Source: an uncultured Spartobacteria bacterium (lineage in GTDB: Bacteria; Verrucomicrobiota; Verrucomicrobiia; Chthoniobacterales; JAATET01). From it: a stretch of DNA of 57,522 nucleotides. The notes under the pieces were generated by a model. It saw only the letters and a program-made list of their open reading frames with translations. It did not search any database and had not been told where the DNA came from. Below, in pieces: positions 34,203 to 43,092 of the stretch. The first letter of the stretch is position 1. Each line of letters opens with the position of its first letter. Made by a program: the position numbers and the translations under genes. The stretch lies in NCBI GenBank assembly GCA_937901895.1, contig CALGTD010000074.1:1-57522 (forward strand), in the 5' to 3' direction.

Positions 34203-35195
34203 TTACCAGCCGAGCACGCGGGCGAACACGAGCGGGGCGACGATCGAGGCGTCGGACTCGATGATGTATTTCGGAGTGTTCACTCCGAGTTTGCCCCAGG
34301 TGATCTTTTCGTTTGGCACCGCGCCGGAGTAGCTGCCGTAGCTCGTCGTCGAGTCGCTGATCTGACAGAAGTAGCCCCAGAGCGGGACTTCGTCGCGCTG
34401 GAGGTCCTGGTGCAACATGGGGACCACGCAGATCGGGAAGTCGCCCGCGATGCCGCCGGCGATCTGGAAGAAGCCGATCGAGCCGACGTCGCCGATCTGG
34501 CGGGCGTTGGTGGTATACCAGTCGGCGAGCGAGATCATGTATTCGATGCCGGTGCGGACGGTGTGGACGTTCTTCACGTCACCGCTGATGCAGTGGCCGG
34601 CATACATGTTGCCGAGCGTGGAATCCTCCCAGCCGGGAACGAACATCGGGAGGTTCTTTTTTGCGGCGGCGAGGAGCCAGGAATTCTCGGGGTCGATCTG
34701 GGTCTCGAGCTCGCCCTTCAACAGCACGCGGTAGAGAAACTCGTGCGGGAAATACCGCTCACCGGCGGCGTCGGCGGCGGTCCACTCCGCGAGCACGGCC
34801 TTCTCGATGCGGCGCATGGCCTCCATTTCGGGAATGCAGGTGTCGGTCACGCGGTTCATGTGCCGGTCGAGCAGTGCCTGCTCGTCGGCGGGGGTGAGAT
34901 CGCGGTAGTGCGGCACGCGCTCGTAGAAGTCGTGCGCGACGAGGTTGAAGACGTCCTCCTCGAGGTTTGCGCCCGTGCAACAAATGGCGTGGACCTTGTC
35001 GCGACGGATCATTTCCGCGAGCGAAAGTCCGAGCTCGGCGGTGCTCATCGCACCGGCGATGGTCATGAACATCTTTCCGCCCGCGTCGAGATGGGCGATG
35101 TAGCCGTCGGCGGCGTCCTTGAGCGCCGCAGCGTTGAAGTGCCGGAAATGGTGCTCGATGAAGTTCGAGATCGCGCCGTTGGTTCCTGTCGTCAT
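34203..35195 (-). CDS. Deoxyhypusine synthase family protein
   Basis: A 330-residue NAD-dependent enzyme of the deoxyhypusine synthase fold. Seen: GKMFMTIAGAMSTAELGLSLAEMIR (NAD site), AICCTGANLEEDVFNLVAH, IGDVGSIGFFQIAGGIAGDF and the lysine motif EKITWGKLG. Bacteria have no eIF5A, and bacterial members are thought to transfer the aminobutyl group of spermidine to another acceptor, for example to make homospermidine. The gene is third in a run behind metE and metF. The ATG at 35246 would add 17 residues; I favour 35195. Confidence 0.87.
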   Translation of the reverse strand: MTTGTNGAISNFIEHHFRHFNAAALKDAADGYIAHLDAGGKMFMTIAGAMSTAELGLSLAEMIRRDKVHAICCTGANLEEDVFNLVAHDFYERVPHYRDLTPADEQALLDRHMNRVTDTCIPEMEAMRRIEKAVLAEWTAADAAGERYFPHEFLYRVLLKGELETQIDPENSWLLAAAKKNLPMFVPGWEDSTLGNMYAGHCISGDVKNVHTVRTGIEYMISLADWYTTNARQIGDVGSIGFFQIAGGIAGDFPICVVPMLHQDLQRDEVPLWGYFCQISDSTTSYGSYSGAVPNEKITWGKLGVNTPKYIIESDASIVAPLVFARVLGW

Positions 35196-35278
35196 GCCTG
35201 CGAGGCCGGTCGTTTGCCGGACCGGCGACGGGTTTGGTTGAATCATTCGGAAGGCGGGAGGCCCCCCGGGTCGAACGG

Positions 35279-36226
35279 CTACGAAATCGCTTCCGCCATC
35301 GCCGTTCCTGCTGGCTGCGGGCAGGTTAACTTCGCAGCGGGCGAATTCAAGTCCGCTCCAAGATCCTCGCAGATCCGCACCACGGCATCCGGGCGGTTGA
35401 GTGTGTAGAAATGGATTCCCGCCACGCCCTGCCGCAGGAGATCGCGGCATTGCCCGGTCGCGTGACGAACCCCGGCCTCCCGGGCGGCTTCGGTGTCCGC
35501 GCCCGCATCCTGAAGCGCCTTCAGCAACGGTGCCGGAAACCTCGCGCCACCCGCCAGCCCGGCGATCCGCCGCGCCATGTCGAGACTGGTGAGCGGCAGG
35601 ATGCCTGCGAGGATTGGCGCGTCGATTCCGGCAAGGGCGCAACGGTCCCGGAAGTCGAGGAAATCCCGGTTGTCGAAGAAGAGCTGGGTGCAGATCCAGT
35701 CCGCGCCCGCATCGACCTTCGCCTTGAGATGATCCATTTCCACGAGCCGGTTCGGGGTGTCCGGATGTCCCTCCGGAAAACCTGCCACGCCGATACCAAA
35801 GCCGCGCGGATCCGGATGGCCGCGAAAACTTCGAATGGTCCGCACGAGGTCGGCGGCGTGCATGAACTCGCTGGCGACTCCGCGACCATCCCGCGGCGTG
35901 TCGCCACGCAGCGCGAGAATATTTCCCACGCCAGCCGCGGCGTATGCCTCGAGGAGTTCCTGAACCTCCGCCCTCGAGTGGCCGACGCATGTCAGATGGG
36001 GAATCGGATCGAACGGGCCCTCCTTCCTCAACCGAAGAACCAGATCCCGCGTGAGACCGCGTGTGCCCCCGCCTGCGCCATAGGTGACGCTGACGAAGGA
36101 CGGGGCGAACGGGGCGAGCCGGTCCATCGTCCGGCGCAGGTCTTCCGCGGCCGCCTCCGTGCGTGGCGGAAAGAACTCGAAGGAAATGGAGGTTCGGCCC
36201 GGCGTAAGAATGTCGCGAATGTGCAT
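35279..36226 (-). CDS. metF: Methylenetetrahydrofolate reductase
   Basis: A 315-residue FAD enzyme making 5-methyltetrahydrofolate for methionine synthesis. The N-terminus SISFEFFPPRTEAAAEDL is the classic signature; also seen are SVTYGAGG, HLTCVGHS, ILALRGDTP, GVAGFPEGHPD and ICTQLFFDN. It follows metE; the alternative ATG at 36244 would overlap the metE stop by 7 bp. Confidence 0.95.
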   Translation of the reverse strand: MHIRDILTPGRTSISFEFFPPRTEAAAEDLRRTMDRLAPFAPSFVSVTYGAGGGTRGLTRDLVLRLRKEGPFDPIPHLTCVGHSRAEVQELLEAYAAAGVGNILALRGDTPRDGRGVASEFMHAADLVRTIRSFRGHPDPRGFGIGVAGFPEGHPDTPNRLVEMDHLKAKVDAGADWICTQLFFDNRDFLDFRDRCALAGIDAPILAGILPLTSLDMARRIAGLAGGARFPAPLLKALQDAGADTEAAREAGVRHATGQCRDLLRQGVAGIHFYTLNRPDAVVRICEDLGADLNSPAAKLTCPQPAGTAMAEAIS

Positions 36227-36237
36227 GGCGGAATCCG

Positions 36238-38568
36238 TCAGCATGCTTCGGTGTGGAGTCGCTCGCGCATCCTGCGAGCCGTCGCCACAAGGTTTCTGAG
36301 GGCGGCCTCCGTTTCGTCCCATCCGCGGGTTTTCAGGCCGCAGTCCGGATTCACCCAGAGATTCTCCGGAGGAAGGACGGCGGCCGCTCTCGTGAGGAGG
36401 TCCGTCATCTCCTCCACGCCGGGCACGCGCGGAGAATGGATGTCCCACACGCCGGGACCCACTTCGTTCGGATAGCGAAAGTTCACGAAGGCATCGAGAA
36501 GCTCCATGTTCGAGCGCGAGGCCTCGATCGAGATCACGTCGGCGTCGAGCGCCGCGATGGAATCGATGATGTCGTTGAACTCGCAGTAGCACATGTGCGT
36601 GTGAATCTGCGTCTCGTCGCGCACGCAGGAGGCGGAAAGACGGAAGGCCTCCGTCGCCCAGTCGAGATAGGCGCGCCAGTCACTTCGACGCAATGGCAAC
36701 CCCTCGCGCAGGGCGGGTTCGTCGATCTGGATGATGCGAATTCCGGCCGCTTCGAGGTCGGCCACCTCGTCGCGCACGGCAAGCGCGATCTGGCGGGCGG
36801 TCTCGCTGCGCGGCTGGTCGTCGCGCACGAAACTCCACTGCAGAATGGTAATCGGGCCGGTGAGCATGCCTTTCATCGGACGGGAGGTTAGCGATTGCGC
36901 GGTGCGGGACCACGCGACGGTCATCGGCGCCGGCCGGCAAACGTCGCCGAACAGGATCGGTGGCTTCACACAGCGTGTGCCGTAGCTCTGCACCCAGCCG
37001 TTCGCGGTGAATGCAAAGCCGTCCAGTTTTTCGCCGAAATATTCGACCATGTCGTTGCGCTCGAACTCACCATGAACGAGGACGTCGAGCCCGATGTCCT
37101 CCTGGAGACGAATGCACTCAGCGGTGCGTTCCTCGAGGAAGGCGTTGTAGTCCGCTTCGGAGATTTCGCCCTTTTTCCAGCGAAGCCGGGCCGAGCGGAC
37201 ATCGGGAGTCTGGGGAAACGAGCCGATGGTGGTGGTCGGAAATGGCGGAAGGTCGAGTGCCGCGCGCTGTTTTACGCGACGTTCGGGAAACGGCGAGTTG
37301 CGGCGACTGTCGGCGGGTGTCACGGCGGCCGCACGCCCCTTGACCTCGCGCCGGTGGATTCGCTCGCTGACCCGCCGGGACTGCAGAGCGACCTGGTTTT
37401 CGTGGAGGGCGAGCGGATTCTGGAGAGGTGTGCCCATGCGGGCCAGTGCGACCACCTCCGCAAGCTTCTCCTCGGAGAACGCGAGCCAGCTCCGGATTTC
37501 GGGATCGAGTGCGGTCTCATGCCGCAGCGTCACGGGTGCGTGCAGCAGCGAGCACGAGGGAGCCAGCCACACGCGATCGGAGCCGAGTGCGCGGCGGGCC
37601 TTGTCGATCAACGGGAGGGAGCGCGAGAAGTCGTTCCGCCAGATGTTGCGCCCGTCGACGATGCCCAGCGACAGAATCCTCCCGTGCGGCAGTGTCCCAA
37701 GGACCGCATCCAGTTCGTTCTCCGCGCGAGTCACGTCGAGGTGCAGCGCGTCAACCGGCAAACTCGTGGCGACGGTGAGATTCTCGCGCAGCTCGCCGAA
37801 GTAGGTCGCGAGAAGGATTCTCAACGGTGACGCCGAAGCGCGGAGCCTCTCGTAACAACCGCGAAAGGCCGCGCGCCATGCGGGGGCGAGATCGAGGGCG
37901 AGGACGGGCTCATCGATCTGCACCCATTCCGCGCCCTGCCGGGCGAGCCTCTGCAGGATTTCGCTGTAGGCTGGTATCAATCCGTCCAGAAGCTGGAGGC
38001 GGTCCAGGCCGTCCACGGTTGGCTTTCCGAGCCAGAGAAACGTCAACGGACCAATCAGGACCGGCTTGGTGCGAATGCCAAGACCCAGGGCCTCGACGAA
38101 TTCGTCGAACGGCTTTGTGGCGCTGATGCGAAAGCCGGCGCCGGGGTCGAGTTCCGGCACGATGTAGTGGTAGTTCGTATCGAACCACTTCGTCATTTCA
38201 CACGCCTTCGCGGGAGTGGAGCCGCACCCGCAGCCCTCGTGACCCGCCTCCGGCGTGCCCCTTGCAATCCGGAAGCGCAATGCGGCGTCGACCGGGCCGC
38301 CGTCCCATCCGAAGCGGGCGGGCACGCATCCCAGCAGGCAGCTCATGTCGAGCACCTGATCGTAGAAGCTGAAGTCGTTCGACGGGATCAGGTCGATCCC
38401 GGCCTTCCGCTGTGCCTCCCAGTGAGCGCGCCGCAGGTTGGAGCCGACGGCGTCTAGCCCGGCCGCAGAGAGTTTGCCGGACCAGAATGCCTCGACGGCC
38501 TTCTTGAGTTCGCGTCGTTCGCCGATGCGGGGATGGCCGAGATTGTGCGTGAAGAGAGGAGTTTCCAT
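36238..38568 (-). CDS. metE: Cobalamin-independent methionine synthase
   Basis: A 776-residue MetE transferring the methyl group of 5-methyl-THF to homocysteine. The N-terminus METPLFTHNLGHPRIGERRE is typical, and the C-terminal catalytic barrel contains PTTTIGSFPQT, the zinc ligands in IHTHMCYCEFND and the second cysteine in NPDCGLKTRGW. Start ATG 38568 matches the family; an earlier in-frame ATG would invade the operator. First gene of the methionine operon and divergent from metR. Confidence 0.97.
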   Translation of the reverse strand: METPLFTHNLGHPRIGERRELKKAVEAFWSGKLSAAGLDAVGSNLRRAHWEAQRKAGIDLIPSNDFSFYDQVLDMSCLLGCVPARFGWDGGPVDAALRFRIARGTPEAGHEGCGCGSTPAKACEMTKWFDTNYHYIVPELDPGAGFRISATKPFDEFVEALGLGIRTKPVLIGPLTFLWLGKPTVDGLDRLQLLDGLIPAYSEILQRLARQGAEWVQIDEPVLALDLAPAWRAAFRGCYERLRASASPLRILLATYFGELRENLTVATSLPVDALHLDVTRAENELDAVLGTLPHGRILSLGIVDGRNIWRNDFSRSLPLIDKARRALGSDRVWLAPSCSLLHAPVTLRHETALDPEIRSWLAFSEEKLAEVVALARMGTPLQNPLALHENQVALQSRRVSERIHRREVKGRAAAVTPADSRRNSPFPERRVKQRAALDLPPFPTTTIGSFPQTPDVRSARLRWKKGEISEADYNAFLEERTAECIRLQEDIGLDVLVHGEFERNDMVEYFGEKLDGFAFTANGWVQSYGTRCVKPPILFGDVCRPAPMTVAWSRTAQSLTSRPMKGMLTGPITILQWSFVRDDQPRSETARQIALAVRDEVADLEAAGIRIIQIDEPALREGLPLRRSDWRAYLDWATEAFRLSASCVRDETQIHTHMCYCEFNDIIDSIAALDADVISIEASRSNMELLDAFVNFRYPNEVGPGVWDIHSPRVPGVEEMTDLLTRAAAVLPPENLWVNPDCGLKTRGWDETEAALRNLVATARRMRERLHTEAC

Positions 38569-38620
38569 CCTCCACAGGATCGCGCCTTGCGCATCATTCG
38601 CATAACGCGATGTTTTGATG

Positions 38621-38647
38621 TTCATCATTCGCGGCATTTATGATGAA
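38621..38647. promoter_or_regulatory. MetR (LysR-type) operator in the metE-metR intergenic region
   Basis: Perfect inverted repeat TTCATCAT (38621-38628) and ATGATGAA (38640-38647) with an 11-nt spacer, a T-N11-A LysR box. It lies just upstream of the metR ATG at 38656 and 53 bp before the metE start, where MetR would be expected to act on metE and on itself. Confidence 0.8.
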
Positions 38648-38655
38648 AAACGGCC

Positions 38656-39624
38656 ATGCTCGAATTACGGCACCTTCGAAGCCTCGTGGCTCTCGCGGAA
38701 ACGGGGAACCTCTCGAAGGCTGGCAAACGGGTGAATCTTTCGCAGCCGGCGATCTCGCATCAGATCCGCGCGATCGAGGAGCACTACGAAGTCGAGCTGT
38801 TCGAACGGAAGAGCGATCCGCTGCGGTTGACGGCCGCGGGAGAGCTTCTGGTCGAACTCGCCTACGACGTCACCCGGCGCGTGAGGGATGGGGAGCGCGA
38901 TCTCGCGCGCATCGCGCAGGGACAGGCCGGCGATCTGCGGATCGCGGTGGAGTGCCACTCCTGCTTCGACTGGCTTATGCCATCGATGGATGCCTTTCGC
39001 GAGCATTGGCCGCAGGTCGAGCTGGATCTGGTCTCCGGGTTTCATGCGGACCCCATCGGTCTTCTGGGTGAAAACCGCGCCGATCTGGTCATCGTTTCGC
39101 ACGCGCAACCGCGGGAGGGGGTCGTGTTCCACCCGTTGTTTGCCTACGAGGTCCTGGCACTGGTTTCCCGGCATCATCCTCTGGCGCGGAAGTCGCATGT
39201 CACCGCAAAGGATTTCAAGAACGAGACACTGGTGACCTATCCGATCCCCGATGATCGACTGGATCTGGTCCGGGAGGTTCTGCGGCCGGCGAAAGTGGAG
39301 CCCCAGCGGCGGAAGACCGAGCTAACGGTGGCCATCCTGCAACTCGTGGCCAGCGGCAGAGGTGTGGCGGCGCTGCCCGGCTGGACGGTGCAGCCGTTTC
39401 TGGATCGGAAATACGTCGTGGGAAAGCCCGTCGGAAAGAGCGGGCTCGAGAGTCGGCTTTTTGCCGCGACGACGACTGCGGCAGCCGGCCTCGCCTACAT
39501 GCAGGAGTTTGTGAAAATCATGCGCCGAATCAGCTTCGCAACATTGAAAGGAATCCGGCCGATTCCCGACGAAGAAGCGACCGGACGTCGACGGAAGCCC
39601 GTCGCCAAGATGCGAGGTCGATGA
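38656..39624 (+). CDS. metR: LysR-family regulator, MetR
   Basis: A 322-residue LysR-type regulator. The N-terminal winged helix is MLELRHLRSLVALAETGNLSKAGKRVNLSQPAISHQI; the effector domain follows. Divergent placement from metE with a LysR operator between them identifies it as MetR, which activates metE with homocysteine as co-effector. It has a basic C-terminal tail (residues about 300-322). The gene auto-regulates in other bacteria. Confidence 0.92.
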   Translation: MLELRHLRSLVALAETGNLSKAGKRVNLSQPAISHQIRAIEEHYEVELFERKSDPLRLTAAGELLVELAYDVTRRVRDGERDLARIAQGQAGDLRIAVECHSCFDWLMPSMDAFREHWPQVELDLVSGFHADPIGLLGENRADLVIVSHAQPREGVVFHPLFAYEVLALVSRHHPLARKSHVTAKDFKNETLVTYPIPDDRLDLVREVLRPAKVEPQRRKTELTVAILQLVASGRGVAALPGWTVQPFLDRKYVVGKPVGKSGLESRLFAATTTAAAGLAYMQEFVKIMRRISFATLKGIRPIPDEEATGRRRKPVAKMRGR

Positions 39625-39653
39625 CCCGGGTTCCGCGCTTCGCGGGCGGGGTC
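39623..39653. terminator. Hairpin between convergent metR and fabF
   Basis: GACCC (39623-39627) pairs with GGGTC (39649-39653) and CCGCG (39633-39637) with CGCGG (39641-39645), loop CTT. It overlaps both stop codons and has no T-tract. Confidence 0.45.
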
Positions 39654-40899
39654 AACCGACGAATTCCTTGGCGATCAGGGTCGCGTTGTGGCCGCCGAAT
39701 CCGAACGAGTTGTTGAGCGCGACGCGCACCTTCTTTTCGCGGGCGGTGTTAGGCACGTAGTCGAGGTCGCACTCGGGATCCGGATTGTCGAGGTTGATCG
39801 TCGGCGGGATGACTCCGTGCTTGATCGCGAGCGCGCACGCCGCCATTTCCACGCCGCCGGCTGCGCCGAGGAGGTGGCCGGTCATCGATTTCGTCGAGCT
39901 CACGGCGACGGATTTTGCGGAGTCGCCGAGCGCCGACTTGATCGCCTTCGTCTCGCAGATGTCACCGAGAGGCGTCGAGGTGGCGTGGGCGTTGATGTAG
40001 TCGATGTCTCCGGGGTTCACACCCGCGTGGCGCATCGCCATGTTCATCGCACGAGCTGCGCCTTCACCCTCGGGGAGGGGCTGGGTCATGTGGAAGGCGT
40101 CGGCTGTGCAGCCGTAGCCTGCGAGTTCGCAATAAATCGGAGCGCCGCGGCGCTTCGCATGCTCGAGTTCCTCGAGCACCATGATGCCCGCGCCTTCGCC
40201 CATGATGAAGCCGTCGCGGTCCTTGTCGAACGGGCGGCAGGCCTTCTCGGGTTCGTCATTGCGAAGGCTGAGCGCCTTCATCGCGGCAAATCCGGAAATG
40301 CCGAGCGGGGTGATTGTGGCTTCGCAGCCGCCGGCGATGATCGCGTCCGCATCGCCAAACTTGATGATGCGCCATGCTTCGCCGAGCGAGTTGTTTGCCG
40401 TGGCGCAGGCGGTGACGATGCACATGTTCGGCCCGCTGAAGCCGTATTCCATCGAGACGATGCCGCTGGCCATGTTGCTGATCATCATCGCGATCGTGAA
40501 AGGTGAAACGCGCGACGGGCCGCGGGACTGCAGGCGCTTGGCCTCCTCTTCCATGCTGAAGAGTCCGCCGATGCCCGAGCCGATCATCACGCCGATGCGG
40601 GTGGGGTCGACCTTGTCGGGGGAGAGTCCTGCGTCCTCGACGGCCATCTTTGCGCCGGCCATCGCGAATTGCGTGAAGCGATCGGTGCGCTTGGCGGATT
40701 TCGGATTCTTGAAATACGGAGCGGCGCTGAAGTTCTTCACCTCGCCGGCGATCTTGCAGTCGTAGTCCGTCGAGTCGAACGCGTCGAACCGGCTGATGCC
40801 GCTTACCCCGTTCGTCAGGCTTTGCCAAAATGCGGGCACGTCGAGGCCGATGGGTGTGACAACTCCGATTCCGGTGATTACGACTCTGCGCTCGCTCAT
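39652..40899 (-). CDS. fabF: Beta-ketoacyl-ACP synthase II
   Basis: A 415-residue FabF elongating fatty acids on ACP. Start MSERRVVITGIGVVTPIGLD; catalytic Cys165 in VTACATANN, first His in NAHATSTPLGD and second His in SFGFGGHN, with the Lys motif SSTKSMTGH. All catalytic residues are present, unlike the truncated paralogue at 1-903. Start ATG 40899 is preferred over an upstream in-frame one because of its length match. Confidence 0.96.
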   Translation of the reverse strand: MSERRVVITGIGVVTPIGLDVPAFWQSLTNGVSGISRFDAFDSTDYDCKIAGEVKNFSAAPYFKNPKSAKRTDRFTQFAMAGAKMAVEDAGLSPDKVDPTRIGVMIGSGIGGLFSMEEEAKRLQSRGPSRVSPFTIAMMISNMASGIVSMEYGFSGPNMCIVTACATANNSLGEAWRIIKFGDADAIIAGGCEATITPLGISGFAAMKALSLRNDEPEKACRPFDKDRDGFIMGEGAGIMVLEELEHAKRRGAPIYCELAGYGCTADAFHMTQPLPEGEGAARAMNMAMRHAGVNPGDIDYINAHATSTPLGDICETKAIKSALGDSAKSVAVSSTKSMTGHLLGAAGGVEMAACALAIKHGVIPPTINLDNPDPECDLDYVPNTAREKKVRVALNNSFGFGGHNATLIAKEFVG

Positions 40900-41016
40900 G
40901 CTTTTGACAAAAGGCTCGTGGAAAAACCAGCAGTGAACCGGCTGGCCGCGGCCCATTGCAACCACAAACTTAGCATGACTTTTTGGAATTCCCGCCCAAT
41001 TCGCGCGCGGGAGGAG

Positions 41017-41256
41017 TCAGAACATGCGCACGGGCGCCCGCTCGTTGCGGTGCTGGCAGCACGGACAGGGGGGTAATTCCCCGGATTTCGGGTCCGGATA
41101 CAGCGTCCCGCAGGCCGCGCACTGGATGAGATCCGAAAGCTCGGCGCGACGGACTTTACGGGCGCGAATCGCGCTGATTCCCCACGCGAGGGCGATGATG
41201 CCGGCGCAGATCGCGACGTAGGCGAGGGGGAGCGTTTCCAGCGAAACCGGGATCAT
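41017..41256 (-). CDS. Small membrane protein with a zinc-ribbon tail
   Basis: A 79-residue protein: one N-terminal transmembrane segment (LPLAYVAICAGIIALAWGI), a basic stretch (RARKVRRAE) and four cysteines as CAACG and CPCC separated by about 15 residues, a zinc-ribbon pattern. Its ATG overlaps the stop of the TonB-like gene by ATGA. Function unknown; co-translated with the TonB-like system. Confidence 0.8.
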   Translation of the reverse strand: MIPVSLETLPLAYVAICAGIIALAWGISAIRARKVRRAELSDLIQCAACGTLYPDPKSGELPPCPCCQHRNERAPVRMF

Positions 41257-41993
41257 TCCTCCTCCTCCTCGCGGGTTTCCTCCGCCCCCCAATGAAATGT
41301 TGCCGTGCCCCACGAGCGTCCGGGCGCCTCGTCGAATCGGAGCTCGAAAAGACGCTGGGCCGCCGCGGAGTCGAGCGCGCGGTTGCTGGTGGATTCCTGC
41401 TCGAACACGTGAAGGACGCGGCCTTTTTCGTCCACCGCGATCAGGAAGACGGCCGGAGGCAGAAGCCCGCCAGGTTTCTCCGCAAACTCCCAGTCCGGCG
41501 CGGAGACCACACCCCGCTTCGCGAGTTCGCCTCCGAAAACGACCTGCGTCTCCATCGCCGGCGGCGGGAGGGTGAGCGTGGATTGCGGGTTGGGCATGGG
41601 AACCGCGCCGGCCTCGCGAAGGACCGGCGGCAGGATGCGCGGCTGCGGATCGGGCAGCGGCGCGAGCGGCGGAGGCGCTGTGGAATAGCTCGGGCGGTAG
41701 GCGGGGACGGCGGGATCGGGAATGGAAATGGGGCCGATGCGGTCGGCGGCGACGAGCGACGGGTCGTTTGCCTCGATGAACGCGGCAAGACGGATGGCCT
41801 CCGGGGAGCCGGGGGCGAGCACATGGATCGCGCGGTCGAGCGGAGGGGCGGGCGACGCGGGCGGCTGGACGACGCGGAACAGGAAATACGCCCCCACATG
41901 CAGGAGCAGGGCGACCACGAGCCAGAGTGCGAGGCGTCGGCGGTGATCCTGCACCCAGTCGAACATCAACGGCGTGTGGCCGGACGACGTCAT
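41253..41993 (-). CDS. TonB-like energy transducer
   Basis: A 246-residue protein with a single N-terminal membrane segment (LALWLVVALLLHVGAYFLF), a long Pro-rich periplasmic spacer and a C-terminal domain (LIAVDEKGRVLHVFEQESTSN) of TonB-like layout, though divergent. Together with exbD and exbB just upstream it would transmit proton-motive force to an outer-membrane receptor. Starts by ATGA overlap with exbD. No TonB-dependent receptor is in the window. Confidence 0.8.
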   Translation of the reverse strand: MTSSGHTPLMFDWVQDHRRRLALWLVVALLLHVGAYFLFRVVQPPASPAPPLDRAIHVLAPGSPEAIRLAAFIEANDPSLVAADRIGPISIPDPAVPAYRPSYSTAPPPLAPLPDPQPRILPPVLREAGAVPMPNPQSTLTLPPPAMETQVVFGGELAKRGVVSAPDWEFAEKPGGLLPPAVFLIAVDEKGRVLHVFEQESTSNRALDSAAAQRLFELRFDEAPGRSWGTATFHWGAEETREEEEE

Positions 41994-42394
41994 GGCTCGG
42001 ACTGCGACGTGGCGAGGACGACGGGCCGGCCGTGTTGCATGGCCGTGTTCACGACACTGACGAGCAAATCCACGGGCGCCGCGCGGTCCGCCTTGATGAC
42101 GAGCGTGCGGCCGCCTCCCTCCGTGGAGGCCAGGGCCGAGCCGAGTTCCTGCGCGGTCATCCGGCGGTCATCAAAATAGATTGCCGGTGCGGGCGGGCCG
42201 GTGATCGCCACCACCTGCGGGTCTCGCTGCGGCGAGAGGAGAAACGGCGAATCCGGCGGCGTTACGGCGACACCCGGCTGCAGGAGATAGTTTCCCCCGA
42301 GCAGGAGATAGAAGATCAATGCCGCAGCGACGTCCGCGAGCGGCACGAACATCAGCGGGAGGAACACCGGGTTCAGCGTGCGGTGAAGTTTCAC
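41990..42394 (-). CDS. exbD: ExbD/TolR family protein
   Basis: A 134-residue ExbD: short cytoplasmic N-terminus (VKLHRTLNP), one membrane segment (LADVAAALIFYLLLGG) with the conserved Asp near its start, then a periplasmic domain ending TLVIKADRAAPVDLLVSVVNTAMQ. The start is a GTG at 42394 whose sequence GTGA overlaps the exbB stop; no ATG is available. Its stop overlaps the TonB-like start (ATGA). Confidence 0.88.
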   Translation of the reverse strand: MKLHRTLNPVFLPLMFVPLADVAAALIFYLLLGGNYLLQPGVAVTPPDSPFLLSPQRDPQVVAITGPPAPAIYFDDRRMTAQELGSALASTEGGGRTLVIKADRAAPVDLLVSVVNTAMQHGRPVVLATSQSEP

Positions 42395-43029
42395 GACGAC
42401 GAGACGTTGGAACGTTCCCGTTGGTGGTAGTCCGTCAGCAGGACCACGATCTCGATTCCCGCGCGCTCCATGTCGTGGAGGATCTGGTTCACGCGGGTGG
42501 AGAGAAACTGGTAGGCGAGCAACACCGGGATGCACACTGCCAGCCCGGCGCCGGTCGTGAGCAGCGCCTGATACATGCCGGCGCCAATCTCCGTCGCCGT
42601 GGCGTATCCCCCGTGTGCCGAGACCGCGCTGAAGGCCTGAATCAGCCCGAGCACGGAGCCGAGAAGCCCAAGTAACGGCGCGATGTAGGCGATGGTGACG
42701 AGGATGCCGAGGTTGCGCTCGAGCTTGGGCACCTCGAGCTGGCCGGCGTCCTGCGCGATGTCGCGAAGCTCCGCGCGGGGGAGATCCGGATGAATGAGCA
42801 CGGCGCGCATCACGCGCGCAGCCGGTCCGGGCGTGGAGGCACATTCCTGGGAGGCCTCTGCGATGCGCCCCGCGCGGATCAGCACCGAAAGACCCCGCAG
42901 CAGGTCTCCGACGCGCACCCGCGCCCGATGAAGGTAGAAAAGGCGCTCGAGGAAGACGGCGACGGCGATCACGCTGCACGCGAGCAGGAGCCAGACGATC
43001 GGGCTGCCTTTCTGCAGGAATTCGAGCAT
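42391..43029 (-). CDS. exbB: ExbB/TolQ/MotA proton channel protein
   Basis: A 212-residue inner-membrane proton channel with three membrane segments: IVWLLLACSVIAVAVFLERL, LGILVTIAYIAPLLGLLGSV and YQALLTTGAGLAVCIPVLLAY. ExbB signatures include APLLGLLGSVLGLI. It precedes exbD and tonB-like genes; ftsY lies 63 bp upstream. Confidence 0.93.
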   Translation of the reverse strand: MLEFLQKGSPIVWLLLACSVIAVAVFLERLFYLHRARVRVGDLLRGLSVLIRAGRIAEASQECASTPGPAARVMRAVLIHPDLPRAELRDIAQDAGQLEVPKLERNLGILVTIAYIAPLLGLLGSVLGLIQAFSAVSAHGGYATATEIGAGMYQALLTTGAGLAVCIPVLLAYQFLSTRVNQILHDMERAGIEIVVLLTDYHQRERSNVSSS

Positions 43030-43092
43030 CGGCCTAGAAAAACAGGAATCGGGAAATCAGGAAAACAGGAAAAAGCGCGTTCCCGCGTGATG

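Noticed and set aside
38569..38655. Possible SAM riboswitch upstream of metE
   Set aside because: The gap is under 90 bp and is taken up by the LysR-type operator; no riboswitch core seen.
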